A stretch of 64,000 bases of DNA from Bacillota bacterium (lineage in GTDB: Bacteria; Bacillota; Clostridia; Christensenellales; SZUA-584). The notes beneath the pieces were generated by a model. The model made no database searches and was not told the origin of the DNA. It saw nothing but the letters and a program-made list of their open reading frames with translations. The number at the start of each line of letters is the position of its first letter. Within the stretch, counting starts at the first letter, position 1. Below, piece after piece: positions 25,752 through 35,022 of the stretch. The stretch covers positions 310,001-374,000 of the forward strand of contig JAEYOE010000012.1 in NCBI GenBank assembly GCA_023412005.1. The letters run 5' to 3'. Made by a program: the position numbers and the translations under genes.

Positions 25752-25825
25752 GCGGGCTTAGCCGTTTAACATGGGCCGGAAGATACAGCCGGTTTTGGCT
25801 AGACTGCTGACAAAGATTATTCGTG

Positions 25826-25960
25826 TCATGGCTGTGAAAAGCAACAAATCCGGTCGTCCGGTCCGCTTTTGAGGACGACTGCCTAAGTGGACGAATCTCT
25901 GTTGCGACAGACTCTTATCCGCTTGCGGGTGCGCAAAACAGGTTGCGTCCGGTTTTCTGG
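25826..25960. repeat. Dispersed intergenic repeat, degenerate copy C
   Basis: In the gap between the xylA terminator and the transporter gene, no ORF is credible. The stretch shares GCT-x-TGAAAAGCAAC with copy A and a hairpin with copy B: AGTGGA...TCTGTTGCGACAGA...TCCGCT. The base of the stem has changed while pairing is kept by a wobble. Boundaries are uncertain. Confidence 0.45.
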
Positions 25961-26044
25961 GATGGATTATTTTATCATTAAAAAAATCCAGATCAAAAGA
26001 GGCATGAGAAACATATGTTAAAAAAAAGCATGACCATCACAAAT

Positions 26045-26073
26045 TTCACTATTCATGAATTTTTACTTATAGT
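26045..26073 (+). promoter_or_regulatory. Candidate promoter for the ChvE-type transporter operon
   Basis: TTCACT, a 17-base spacer that contains the palindrome ATTCATGAAT, then TATAGT, 40 bases before the start codon of the binding-protein gene. Confidence 0.45.
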
Positions 26074-26113
26074 TTAACATGACATCATTAAAAACATAAG
26101 GAGGAACCCCTAG

Positions 26114-27280
26114 ATGTCTAAAAAAATAGGCGGTCTGGTTTTAGCGCTGGTTCTGCTCGTTGCTGCTTTTGCGGCTTGCACAGCTCCGGCGACTTCGTCT
26201 GCTCCTGCAGAGAGCTCTGCTGTTGCTCCGTCGGAAGCTCCCGCAGAAAGCTCCGCTGCTGCGCCTTCGGATGATTCCGGCGCTGGCAAAGTTGTTGGCG
26301 TAACAATGCCGACAAAGTCTCTCCAGAGATGGAATGAAGACGGTGCGAATGTGAAGGCTGCATTGGAAGCCAAGGGTTACACTGTTGATCTTCAGTACGC
26401 TGATGAGACACAGGCAATGCAGAACAGCCAGATTGAGAACCAGATCACCAAAGGTGTGGACGTTCTCGTTATCGCGTCCATCGATGGTGGCGCTCTGGGC
26501 GGCGTTCTTGAACAGGCTAAGGCTGCCGGAATTCCGGTTATCGCTTACGACAGACTGATCACCAACACCGAAGCGGTTGACTACTATGCAACATTTGACA
26601 ACTACGGCGTTGGCAAAATGCAGGGCGAATTCATCGAAAAGGCTCTCAAACTTGCTGATGGCGAAAAAGGACCCTTCACGATGGAATGCTTCGGCGGTGA
26701 CCCGGGCGACAACAATGCGAAACTGTTCAACAGCGGCGCAATGGACGTTCTTCAGAAGTACATTGACAGCGGCGTGCTCGTCGTGAAGTCAAAGCAGACT
26801 GAGTATCCGGGCGAAATCGCTATCACGAACTGGAAAGCTCAGGGCGCTCAGGACAGAATGGACAACCTGCTGACAGCTTACTATGCGGACGAGAACATTA
26901 ACGTAGTGCTCTCCCCGAACGACAGCTTGGCACAGGGTATCGTTGCTTCTCTGAAGGGTGCTGGCTATGGCACAGCTGATAAGCCGTTCCCGATCATCAC
27001 AGGTCAGGACTGCGACAAGATCAACGTGGGTCAGATCATCCGCGGCGAGCAGTCGATGTCCATCTTCAAGGATACCCGTGTTCTTGCGCAGCAGGTTATT
27101 GCGATGACCGATGCTATCCTTGCCGGAAAAGAAGTTCCTGTGAACGCTGAGTACGACAATGGCAAGATCAAAGTGCCGTCCTTCAACTGCGAAATCAAAT
27201 TCGCTGACAAGGACAACTGGAAAGCGCTTCTTGTTGACACTGAATACTACAAACTGTCTGATATTCCGGATGCAAAATAA
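26114..27280 (+). CDS. ChvE/XylF-type sugar-binding lipoprotein of ABC transporter
   Basis: 388 residues. A signal peptide with lipobox AFAAC near residue 21, a Ser/Ala/Pro/Glu-rich linker to about residue 58, then a periplasmic-binding-protein-like sugar domain. Motifs: LQRWNEDGANVKAALEAKG, GVDVLVIASIDGG, IPVIAYDRLI and ITGQDCDKINV, the last two typical of the xylose/ChvE group. It should capture a monosaccharide outside the cell and hand it to the permease at 28952-30169. AAGGAGG stands before the ATG. A hairpin after the gene probably keeps its expression above that of the other subunits. Xylose is likely because xylA is adjacent, but ChvE-type proteins often accept several sugars. Confidence 0.93.
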   Translation: MSKKIGGLVLALVLLVAAFAACTAPATSSAPAESSAVAPSEAPAESSAAAPSDDSGAGKVVGVTMPTKSLQRWNEDGANVKAALEAKGYTVDLQYADETQAMQNSQIENQITKGVDVLVIASIDGGALGGVLEQAKAAGIPVIAYDRLITNTEAVDYYATFDNYGVGKMQGEFIEKALKLADGEKGPFTMECFGGDPGDNNAKLFNSGAMDVLQKYIDSGVLVVKSKQTEYPGEIAITNWKAQGAQDRMDNLLTAYYADENINVVLSPNDSLAQGIVASLKGAGYGTADKPFPIITGQDCDKINVGQIIRGEQSMSIFKDTRVLAQQVIAMTDAILAGKEVPVNAEYDNGKIKVPSFNCEIKFADKDNWKALLVDTEYYKLSDIPDAK

Positions 27281-27298
27281 ACTGTAATGAGGGTAAAT

Positions 27299-27325
27299 GG
27301 CGGCAGCAACGCTGCCGCCATTTTC
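27299..27325 (+). terminator. Hairpin between binding-protein and ATPase genes
   Basis: GGCGGCAGC and GCTGCCGCC pair perfectly around a three-base loop, followed by ATTTTCTT. It probably acts as partial terminator or 3' stabiliser, giving more binding protein than ATPase. Confidence 0.8.
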
Positions 27326-27401
27326 TTAAATTGAGAATGAAAAGGCTTATATTGAGCCGTTAAGCGGATACGTTTAAGTTTTTTAAACAAGGAGTGGTCG
27401 C

Positions 27402-28955
27402 ATGTCGGAATACATACTGGAAATGGACAATATCACAAAGGAGTTTCCCGGTGTCATCGCTCTTAAGGATGTAACATTTAATGTTAAAAAAGGCGAGATA
27501 CATGCACTGGTTGGTGAGAACGGAGCGGGTAAATCCACACTCATGAATGTTTTGAGCGGGATATACCCTTTTGGTACTTACACGGGGAACATTATATTCA
27601 AGGGAACAGAGTGCAGGTTTAAAAATATACGCGACAGTGAAGGGGTGGGTATTGCCATCATTCATCAAGAACTCGCGTTGAGTCCGTATATGACGATAGC
27701 GGAGAACATATTCTTAGGGAACGAAAGAGCCAGCAAAGGCATCATCAATTGGGATGAGACCAACAACAAGGCAACCGAACTGATGGAGAAGGTTGGGCTC
27801 AAGGAGAAACGCAGTACATTAATCAAGGATATCGGCGTCGGCAAGCAGCAGTTGGTTGAAATTGCTAAGGCTTTGTCTAAAAACTGTGAGCTGTTAATAT
27901 TAGATGAGCCAACGGCAGCGCTCAACGATGACGACTCAAATCATCTGCTCGAACTTTTAAAGCAGCTTAACAAAGAGCAGGGACTGACGTGTATCATGAT
28001 TTCGCATAAACTCCATGAAGTCATTAAGATCGCAGATAACATCACTGTTCTGCGGGACGGCAAAACCATTGAAACGATGCCAAACGATAAGGATGTTAAC
28101 GAAGGCCGGATTATCAAGGGAATGGTTGGCCGAGAAATGATGGACCGCTTCCCGAGACATCAGGCGAAAATCGGTGAAATAGGTTTTGAGATTCAGGATT
28201 GGGTGGTGCATGATCCGCTTGATGAGGAGAGGGTCGTTATCAACCATGTCAATTTGAATGTGCGTAAGGGCGAGATTGTCGGGCTGGCCGGGCTAATGGG
28301 CGCGGGCAGGACAGAGCTGGCCATGAGCGTTTTTGGCAGAGCATACGGCAAAAAGATATCCGGCAAGCTGATAAAGAACGGCGAAGAAATTGAAATGCAC
28401 ACTGTCGGCAAGGCAATTGAAAAGGGTATTGCCTATGTGACTGAGGACAGAAAAACAGCCGGGCTTGTTCTGATTCAGGATATTAAGAGCAACATTGTTC
28501 TTGCTAATCTCAAAGCGATAAGCAAAGGTTCGGTTGTCAACGGTGATGAGGAATTGCTTGTCGGTAAAGAATACCGCGAGAAACTCAGTATCAAATCCTC
28601 AAATGTGTTTCAAAAGGCAGGCAACCTGTCCGGCGGCAATCAGCAAAAGGTGGTACTCAGCAAATGGATATTTGCCGATCCCGATGTGCTGATACTGGAC
28701 GAACCGACACGCGGTATCGACGTCGGCGCCAAATATGAGATATACAAGATCATTCTTCAGTTGGCGGAAAGCGGCAAGTGTGTGATCATGATCTCATCCG
28801 AACTGCCTGAAATATTGGGAATTACAGATCGGCTATACATTATGAACGAAGGGCGTATCGTCGGTGAAATGCAGACCAGCGAAGCAACGCAGGTGGGCAT
28901 TATGTCAACTATCATTCAAAGTTCTGCCGAAGGCTACAGGGGGAATAAAAAATGA
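27402..28955 (+). CDS. Sugar ABC transporter ATPase, GguA/MmsA type
   Basis: 517 residues with two ABC domains. The first has Walker A GENGAGKSTLMN, signature GVGKQQLVEIAKAL and Walker B LLILDEPTAAL. The second has degenerate Walker A (LMGAGRTELAMSV), signature NLSGGNQQKVVLSKW and Walker B LILDEPTRGIDVG, as usual in the RbsA/XylG/GguA class. It powers the permease encoded next, with which it overlaps by 4 bases. The AAGGAG site is well placed. Gene order binding protein-ATPase-permease matches chvE-gguA-gguB of other bacteria. Confidence 0.95.
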   Translation: MSEYILEMDNITKEFPGVIALKDVTFNVKKGEIHALVGENGAGKSTLMNVLSGIYPFGTYTGNIIFKGTECRFKNIRDSEGVGIAIIHQELALSPYMTIAENIFLGNERASKGIINWDETNNKATELMEKVGLKEKRSTLIKDIGVGKQQLVEIAKALSKNCELLILDEPTAALNDDDSNHLLELLKQLNKEQGLTCIMISHKLHEVIKIADNITVLRDGKTIETMPNDKDVNEGRIIKGMVGREMMDRFPRHQAKIGEIGFEIQDWVVHDPLDEERVVINHVNLNVRKGEIVGLAGLMGAGRTELAMSVFGRAYGKKISGKLIKNGEEIEMHTVGKAIEKGIAYVTEDRKTAGLVLIQDIKSNIVLANLKAISKGSVVNGDEELLVGKEYREKLSIKSSNVFQKAGNLSGGNQQKVVLSKWIFADPDVLILDEPTRGIDVGAKYEIYKIILQLAESGKCVIMISSELPEILGITDRLYIMNEGRIVGEMQTSEATQVGIMSTIIQSSAEGYRGNKK

Positions 28956-30169
28956 ACAAACTGAAAGATATGATCAGCCGCAATACGCGGCAATACGGGA
29001 TGCTGTTCGCCTTGCTTGTCATCATGATCTTTTTCGGGATTATGACGGGCGGCAGCTTAATATGGCCGAGAAATGTATCAATGCTCGTGCGTCAAAACAG
29101 CTATGTTTTGATACTGGCCACAGGCATGATGCTCTGCATTCTCACGGGCGGCAACATCGACTTATCTGTCGGTGCGATTGTGGCTCTGGTCAGCGCGATG
29201 TCGGGGCTCATGGGCACAACGCTTGGCTTGCCCGCATGGCTGGCGATTATCATCGCTTTAATAACCGGTCTGCTGGCCGGCATGTGGCAGGGCTTCTGGA
29301 TCGCGTTTGTCAAGGTTCCGCCGTTTATCACGACACTCAGCGGTATGTTGGTTTTTCGCGGACTCAACAACATTATTCTTGACGGGCAGACATTGGGTCT
29401 TCCAGATCTCTTCAAGGTGATCGGGGGCGGCTCAGTTCCGGATGTCATGCCGAAAACTGTGCCGGATTTTCTCGGTATCGGCAGCTTGCTTAATCTCGAA
29501 AACAAAGTGGAGTTCCTGAATGTCACGACGCTGATTGTCGGACTTGTGCTTTCTGTCATTTACGTCCTTTATTTGTTCTGGAACAGAAGAAGCAAACTGG
29601 CGCGCGGTTATGAAGCGGCTTCGTTCAAGTCGGTTGTTGTGAAGGCTGTTGCGTTCTTCCTCATTATCAACATCTTCTCTTACTGGCTCGCTATGGACGA
29701 AGGTATCCCGATCCTGCTGATCGTGGTCGCTCTTGTTTTCGCGGTCTACACTTTCATTGCAACCAAGACGATCCCCGGGCGCCACCTATACGCCATGGGC
29801 GGCAATATAAAGGCAGCCGAGCTTTCAGGCATCAACACAAAAAAGATGATGTTCCTCGTGTATTCGAACATGGGGCTGCTCTCGGCGATCGCCGCTATCA
29901 TTGTTGCAGGCCGGTTGAATGCTTCTTCGCCAAATGTCGGCACAAACTATGAGCTTGATGCCATCGGCGCGTGCTTCATCGGCGGTGCTTCAGCATACGG
30001 CGGTATCGGCACCATCTGGGGCGCCATGGTTGGCGGCTTCATCATGGGTGTTATGAACAACGGTATGTCGATACTCGGCGTTGACGTGTTTATTCAGTTG
30101 GTTGCCAAAGGGCTCGTTGTGCTGCTCGCGGTTGCTTTTGACACATACACGAAGTCCAAATCAAGGTAA
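28952..30169 (+). CDS. Sugar ABC transporter permease, GguB/XylH type
   Basis: 405 residues, longer than RbsC-type permeases, as in the XylH/GguB group. About ten hydrophobic helices. The conserved stretch LTGGNIDLSVGAIVALVSA is cut to its core GGNIDLSVGAIVAL (near residues 67-80), and AMGGNIKAAELSGIN and YGGIGTIWGAMVGGFIMG lie in the C-terminal half. It forms the membrane channel of the transporter as a homodimer. The start overlaps the ATPase stop (ATGA). A hairpin follows the gene at 30219-30268. Confidence 0.95.
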   Translation: MNKLKDMISRNTRQYGMLFALLVIMIFFGIMTGGSLIWPRNVSMLVRQNSYVLILATGMMLCILTGGNIDLSVGAIVALVSAMSGLMGTTLGLPAWLAIIIALITGLLAGMWQGFWIAFVKVPPFITTLSGMLVFRGLNNIILDGQTLGLPDLFKVIGGGSVPDVMPKTVPDFLGIGSLLNLENKVEFLNVTTLIVGLVLSVIYVLYLFWNRRSKLARGYEAASFKSVVVKAVAFFLIINIFSYWLAMDEGIPILLIVVALVFAVYTFIATKTIPGRHLYAMGGNIKAAELSGINTKKMMFLVYSNMGLLSAIAAIIVAGRLNASSPNVGTNYELDAIGACFIGGASAYGGIGTIWGAMVGGFIMGVMNNGMSILGVDVFIQLVAKGLVVLLAVAFDTYTKSKSR

Positions 30170-30218
30170 AACGAATCATCTTGTTCGTTATCAATTCTGA
30201 CTGCGGACAGGATTGCCA

Positions 30219-30268
30219 AGAAAGGCCTGAAGAACAGCTGTCAATACAACTGTTTGGATGGCCTTTCT
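30219..30268 (+). terminator. Hairpin after the GguB-type permease gene
   Basis: AGAAAGGCC pairs with GGCCTTTCT, with an inner pair AACAG/CTGTT. No long T run follows directly, so it may be a weak terminator or an RNA stabiliser. Confidence 0.6.
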
Positions 30269-30362
30269 GATATAACCGGGCTTATCTCTGTTGCCCTCAT
30301 CGCGTTTGTGTTATAATTCACACAGATACATCCAGTAAAAAATTAAAGGCAGGTTTCGTCGA

Positions 30363-30914
30363 ATGAAGGCTAAGATAACTCATTCAAAGGCCGGTGAAAC
30401 GCAGTTGAATTACATCCGAATATACGACAAGCAGCTTTTTCGTTTTCGCATTTTAAAAAAAATTATTGAGGACGCTGGCAATCAAGCCGTATTGCTGATT
30501 GATACGAATCAAAGCTTATATAAAAATTCCGGCCTCGGTGTATTGGATGGCCTGAGTCAAGCGGGAATAGAACCCGCTGTCATTAAAATTCCTGTTAACT
30601 CGAAATCATTCTTCGGCGTCCAAGTTAACTTCTTAAGCAAAAGTCAAACAGAGTATTTGATTTGTCTGGAGCTTAAGGACCAGCCGCTTACCGAAAAAAT
30701 ATTTGGCCCTGTGTCTGTATGCGACATTGCGGTGGGTATCAATCAGACAGAACCGATAACCAACCAATTCGGCATGGCCGGCACAGAACCAATGATGCTG
30801 CTGAAAACCAGCTTTAAGAACTATGTTTACGATTCTATACTGTGTCAATGTATGAACAGCAACTTTGATTTTGCACGATATCTAGGGGAAATCGCTGATG
30901 AAATGGGTTTATAA
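30363..30914 (+). CDS. Unknown protein at the head of the sugar-sensing operon
   Basis: 183 residues; no family recognised. No signal peptide or membrane segment is visible, so it is probably cytoplasmic. The composition is that of a folded alpha/beta protein (AVLLIDTNQSLYKNSGLGVL, AVIKIPVNSKSFFGV, YLICLELK). The middle has a faint likeness to one lobe of a LacI-type sugar-binding fold, not enough for a call. An AAAGGCAGG site lies before the ATG, and its 3' end overlaps the next gene by 17 bases, so it is made together with the binding protein, kinase and regulator. A role in the signalling pathway is inferred from that coupling only. Confidence 0.8.
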   Translation: MKAKITHSKAGETQLNYIRIYDKQLFRFRILKKIIEDAGNQAVLLIDTNQSLYKNSGLGVLDGLSQAGIEPAVIKIPVNSKSFFGVQVNFLSKSQTEYLICLELKDQPLTEKIFGPVSVCDIAVGINQTEPITNQFGMAGTEPMMLLKTSFKNYVYDSILCQCMNSNFDFARYLGEIADEMGL

Positions 30915-31893
30915 AACGGCTTTCGGGCTGCTGGTGGCCGTAACAATGGCCGCGGCAGCAGGGTCGTTGTATTTGTATTCACGAGTGAATAGTATCAATA
31001 CAACCGAGAGGTACGAATTCCGAAACTATCCTGAGTTTTATTTTTCGTTGATTTTCAACACTCAGGATGATATTTACTGGAAAGAATTTAAGGAAGGGGC
31101 TACCGACGCTGCCAAGCTGTTTAATGTTGCCGTGGAATTCAACGAGGTTCCGGGCCCCGAGAGCAAGGCGAAAATTGTCGAATATATCAACATCGCCGTG
31201 CAATCGAAGATGGACGGCATAATTGTAACCGGAGAGAGCACTGAAGAGTATAACGAAGCCGTCAGACAAGCCGTCGAATCGGATATCAATGTGCTTGTGG
31301 GCAAGTACAATGCGCTGGAAAGTGACAGAGTGGCTGAGGTGGGAACCAACAGTTATGAATATGGCGCTGATGCCGCAAAACTAATTCTGGAGCTTGAAAA
31401 AGAAGAGGAAGATTCAATTGATCTCGCGATTATACTGTCTGAGGATTTTGTTCAGGATGATGCAATGAACCCGTCACAGAACATGATCACCGGAATCAGC
31501 AAGAAACCCATCAATATTGTCAGTACGTCGTATGGCAAAAGTGGTCTTTTAGGCGCCGAAGACCGTATACGCACCACGCTGACAGAGCATCCCGATATTG
31601 ATGTGATTCTTTGCACGAATGCAAAGGATACCATATCTGCTGTCAACGTTATCAGAGAGCGTAATTTGGTTGGCAAGGTTGAAATTGTGGGAACGGGTAT
31701 GACAGAGCAGATTATAGACTATATCAAAAAAGGCGTGATATTCGGCGTGATCGACAGGAAGGGTTATGAAGCCGGTTATGAAAGCGTGAAGGCGCTGTAT
31801 CAAAGCATGGGCGGAACGTTTTCCAATAAGTTTATGGACATTAACACCAACACCTATACCGCCGAGAATATCTCGAGTTATGTGAAGCCATGA
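30898..31893 (+). CDS. Membrane-anchored periplasmic-binding-type sugar sensor
   Basis: 331 residues. An N-terminal membrane helix (about 7-27) without lipobox or clear cleavage site suggests a signal anchor. The rest is a LacI/RbsB-type binding domain (FSLIFNTQDDIYWKEFKEG, KMDGIIVTGESTEEYNE, VIFGVIDRKGYEAG). It overlaps the kinase gene by 4 bases (ATGA). In Clostridium beijerinckii a comparable membrane-tethered protein, XylFII, binds xylose and activates the kinase LytS; this protein may play the same role here (inference from gene order and fold). AGGGGAAA precedes the start. Confidence 0.87.
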   Translation: MKWVYKTAFGLLVAVTMAAAAGSLYLYSRVNSINTTERYEFRNYPEFYFSLIFNTQDDIYWKEFKEGATDAAKLFNVAVEFNEVPGPESKAKIVEYINIAVQSKMDGIIVTGESTEEYNEAVRQAVESDINVLVGKYNALESDRVAEVGTNSYEYGADAAKLILELEKEEEDSIDLAIILSEDFVQDDAMNPSQNMITGISKKPINIVSTSYGKSGLLGAEDRIRTTLTEHPDIDVILCTNAKDTISAVNVIRERNLVGKVEIVGTGMTEQIIDYIKKGVIFGVIDRKGYEAGYESVKALYQSMGGTFSNKFMDINTNTYTAENISSYVKP

Positions 31894-33440
31894 AAACGAA
31901 GATGTTTAACAAGCTGACAGGAAAAGTGTTTCACAGCGTGCGAACGCGTATGATTCTTGTTTATGTGCTAACGACTGTGCTTATGAGCATCACAAGTGTG
32001 TTCATTCTTGTGATTTCGGGAAACCTGATCACGCAAATGGATGATATGTTTTCCGCAAACGTTCAAATTGAAGAGTTCATGGGAACAATGCAGAAAGTTG
32101 ATGCGAATCTCGCGACGTATTTGAGCAGCGACGATTCTGACAGCCTGCTTGACTATTACAGAACAAGAGATGTCTTGCATGAACAGGCAGGCCGGATGTT
32201 CGATGCAAAGCGGGGTAATTACGATCAGGACGACTTAATTTACAGAGACATTTCCAACATGGTCGAGTCTTACATTGACAAGACGGATATGGCGGTAAGC
32301 AACAAACAGCTTGGCGATGCCGATCAATACATCACTCATTATTCCAAAGCCAATGAGGTTGCGGATTATATCAAGACATATGCGGATCGGCTCAATTTAA
32401 GCAAGGTGAGAATGAACACCACGCAATATCTGGGTATGGCTGATGATTTAAAGACACTGAGCTTCACCAATATCATTTTGATTGTTAGCGTGATTTTGCT
32501 CAACATTATTATGATTACGAACATGACATACAAAATGACGCACCCGATTATAAAACTCGCGTCGTCGGCGGAGGAGATATCCACCGGCAATTTTGATATC
32601 GAAGATATTGAGGTGGCATCAAAAGACGAGATCAGCATTATGGCGGGTGCCTTTAATGCCATGAAGCACAGCATTAAAGAATACATCAGCGAGCTTCATG
32701 ACAAAGCAGATACAGAATCTCAGCTGCTCGAGCAGCAAATCGAGAATCTGAAAATTCAGTCACTGCTGGTGGATGCGCAAATCAAGGCATTGCAAATGCA
32801 GATCAATCCGCATTTTTTGTTTAATACGCTCAATGCCGGTATGCAGCTTGCCATGCTGGAAGGGGCCGAGCGCACATCCGGTTTTCTTGATGACATATCG
32901 AAAATGTTCCGCTACAATGTAAAAGGATTAAACCGCAAGGTGAAGCTCAAGGAAGAGATCGATTCTGTGCGTGCTTACAGCAACCTGATTTATGTGCGGT
33001 TTGGCGATATTATTAAATTCAACTACAACATCGATTGCAGCGTGCTTGATATTGATGTGCCGCCGTTGATTATTCAGCCGCTTGTGGAAAATGCGACGAT
33101 TCACGGCATCGGCAATTTGGAGCAGGGCGGTACAATTTCTATTTCAATTGAAAATGACGAGGACTGCGTGCGCATTTCAATTGAGGACGATGGAATAGGC
33201 ATAAATGAAAGCACAAAGCAAAAGATATTGGATTGTGAACTGTTCGACAGCGAAAAATCGGGGCATACCACAGGAATCGGTATTGCGAATGTTGTGCAAA
33301 GGCTGCGGTTGTTTTTCGGCGTTGAAGATGTGATTGAGATTAACAGCAGCCCAAACCACGGAACTGAGATTATACTGAAAATTCCGCTTTATTCAAATTA
33401 TAAAATATCGTCGGATGAGGAGAATGACCAAAATGTATAG
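31890..33440 (+). CDS. YesM/LytS-type sensor histidine kinase
   Basis: 516 residues. Membrane helices at about 18-42 and 187-212 enclose a helical external domain, followed by HAMP (about 212-265), a coiled coil (ESQLLEQQIENLKIQS), the His_kinase motif INPHFLFNTLNAG with the phospho-accepting His, and a HATPase domain (PLVENATIHGIG, IEDDGIGIN, GIGIANVVQRLRLFFG). Kinases of this type signal carbohydrate presence and phosphorylate AraC-type response regulators. It overlaps both neighbours, so sensor, kinase and regulator are made in step. Confidence 0.95.
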   Translation: MKTKMFNKLTGKVFHSVRTRMILVYVLTTVLMSITSVFILVISGNLITQMDDMFSANVQIEEFMGTMQKVDANLATYLSSDDSDSLLDYYRTRDVLHEQAGRMFDAKRGNYDQDDLIYRDISNMVESYIDKTDMAVSNKQLGDADQYITHYSKANEVADYIKTYADRLNLSKVRMNTTQYLGMADDLKTLSFTNIILIVSVILLNIIMITNMTYKMTHPIIKLASSAEEISTGNFDIEDIEVASKDEISIMAGAFNAMKHSIKEYISELHDKADTESQLLEQQIENLKIQSLLVDAQIKALQMQINPHFLFNTLNAGMQLAMLEGAERTSGFLDDISKMFRYNVKGLNRKVKLKEEIDSVRAYSNLIYVRFGDIIKFNYNIDCSVLDIDVPPLIIQPLVENATIHGIGNLEQGGTISISIENDEDCVRISIEDDGIGINESTKQKILDCELFDSEKSGHTTGIGIANVVQRLRLFFGVEDVIEINSSPNHGTEIILKIPLYSNYKISSDEENDQNV

Positions 33441-35010
33441 TCTGATGGTGTTTGATGACGAACAAATCGTCATAGAATCGGTTAAGCACATCGTGGATAA
33501 TGAATTCACGAACATCCAGGTGACGCAGACGGCGCGCTCGGGCCGGGAAGCGATAGAAAAGGTGCGGCTGGAGCGTCCAGATATCATTTTGACCGACATT
33601 CGGATGCCGGGCATTAATGGCCTTGAAGCCGTCAAGGAGATTAAGAAAATACACCACAATATCAAATTCATCATCATGTCGGTGTATGAGTATTTTGAGT
33701 TTGCACAGCAGGCTGTGGAGCTCGGTGCCTGCGAATATTTAACCAAGCCGGTTAATCGCGCGCGGCTGGTGGAAACGCTGGAACGCATTGTGCGCGAGCT
33801 GGATGAGGAAAAACGCAAGTTCGATCAGGAATTGGAGACTAAAGAGAAACTGGACAAAATGCTTTCTGTTTTGGAGCACAGCTTTATTTATTCACTGCTG
33901 CTTTCTCAGGAAGCGGATATCGGCCGCTATAAAGAGCTTTTTGATATTCAATGCGAAACAGGCTACATATTTATTTTAACCTTTGGCGAACGATCTTATC
34001 AGGAACAAGGCGTGGCTTTGGGTGACAGTGTTCAAAATCAAAAATTCTATACATTTTTCAGAGACAGCCTCAAATACAAAAGCAAATGCATTGTGGGGCC
34101 GGTGATGCTTGATCGCGTCGTGGTATACGTGGCGCAAAGCGTCGAAGATGAATACACACAGCGTGTGGCAGCCATCTCAAACATTGAAAACATTGTTAGA
34201 AAAATTGAGCACAAGTACAATATGAAATTCAAGGTGGGAATCGGGAAAATCCACTCGGACAGAGATATCCTCATTTCGTATCAAGAAGCTTTAAAAGCGC
34301 TAAACCATACTGAAGGGCAGAAAATCATTCATATTGACGACATCGCACCGAACATTTCCACAATGGGGTTTGAGATGTTCGCGGAGGAAAACAGACTGAT
34401 AAAGGCGATTGAAAAAGGAGACGCGCAGCTTTGTCTTTCCATCTTGACGGATATGTTCAATAAGTATGATAATATTATGGAACAAGAAGGTGTCCGCAAC
34501 AGACTTATTGAAATAGTGATTGTGGCACATCGGTTGGCCATGGAAAGCGGCGTGGAGAACGACAAGTGCATTGAATACTCCGATTATTTGTCTCAACTGC
34601 TTGGATGCACCTCTCGGCTGGCGTTTGAGCAGATGCTGATTGAAAAAATCGGCGGCATCGCGCGCCGCATCAGCCGGTCGAAAGAAAAAACCATCGGCTT
34701 TATTGTGGATAAAGCCAACAAAATCATTGGTGAACGCTTCAATCAGGAACTGACACTTGATGATATCTCTAAAGAACTTTACATAAGCCCGCAATATTTC
34801 AGCAGGCTTTATAAACAGGAAATGGGCACAAACTTCATAGAAAAGCTGACAGCTGTACGTATGGAAAACGCAAAGAAACTGATGAAGAGCGGTGAGTTGT
34901 CAATAAAAGAAATATGCTATATGTCGGGATACAGCGACCCCAATTACTTCAGCAGACTTTTTAAAAAATTCGAAGGCGTATCTCCGTCAACCTACCAGAA
35001 GCAAATTTAA
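33433..35010 (+). CDS. YesN-type response regulator with AraC DNA-binding domain
   Basis: 525 residues from the ATG at 33433 (MYSLMVFDDEQ, preceded by GAGGAG at 10 bases); ATGs at 33415 and 33424 would put the ribosome site out of place. Receiver domain: acidic pair in VFDDE, phospho-Asp in IILTDIRMPGING, Lys in EYLTKPVN. A middle region of about 270 residues has no known enzyme motif. The C-terminal AraC domain (about 425-525) has two helix-turn-helix units (LTLDDISKELYISPQYFSRL cut to LDDISKELYISPQYFSRL; IKEICYMSGYSDPNYFSRLF). It probably activates the transporter operon at 26114-30169, the xylose genes, or both. Confidence 0.95.
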   Translation: MYSLMVFDDEQIVIESVKHIVDNEFTNIQVTQTARSGREAIEKVRLERPDIILTDIRMPGINGLEAVKEIKKIHHNIKFIIMSVYEYFEFAQQAVELGACEYLTKPVNRARLVETLERIVRELDEEKRKFDQELETKEKLDKMLSVLEHSFIYSLLLSQEADIGRYKELFDIQCETGYIFILTFGERSYQEQGVALGDSVQNQKFYTFFRDSLKYKSKCIVGPVMLDRVVVYVAQSVEDEYTQRVAAISNIENIVRKIEHKYNMKFKVGIGKIHSDRDILISYQEALKALNHTEGQKIIHIDDIAPNISTMGFEMFAEENRLIKAIEKGDAQLCLSILTDMFNKYDNIMEQEGVRNRLIEIVIVAHRLAMESGVENDKCIEYSDYLSQLLGCTSRLAFEQMLIEKIGGIARRISRSKEKTIGFIVDKANKIIGERFNQELTLDDISKELYISPQYFSRLYKQEMGTNFIEKLTAVRMENAKKLMKSGELSIKEICYMSGYSDPNYFSRLFKKFEGVSPSTYQKQI

Positions 35011-35022
35011 GGGAGGTTTTTC

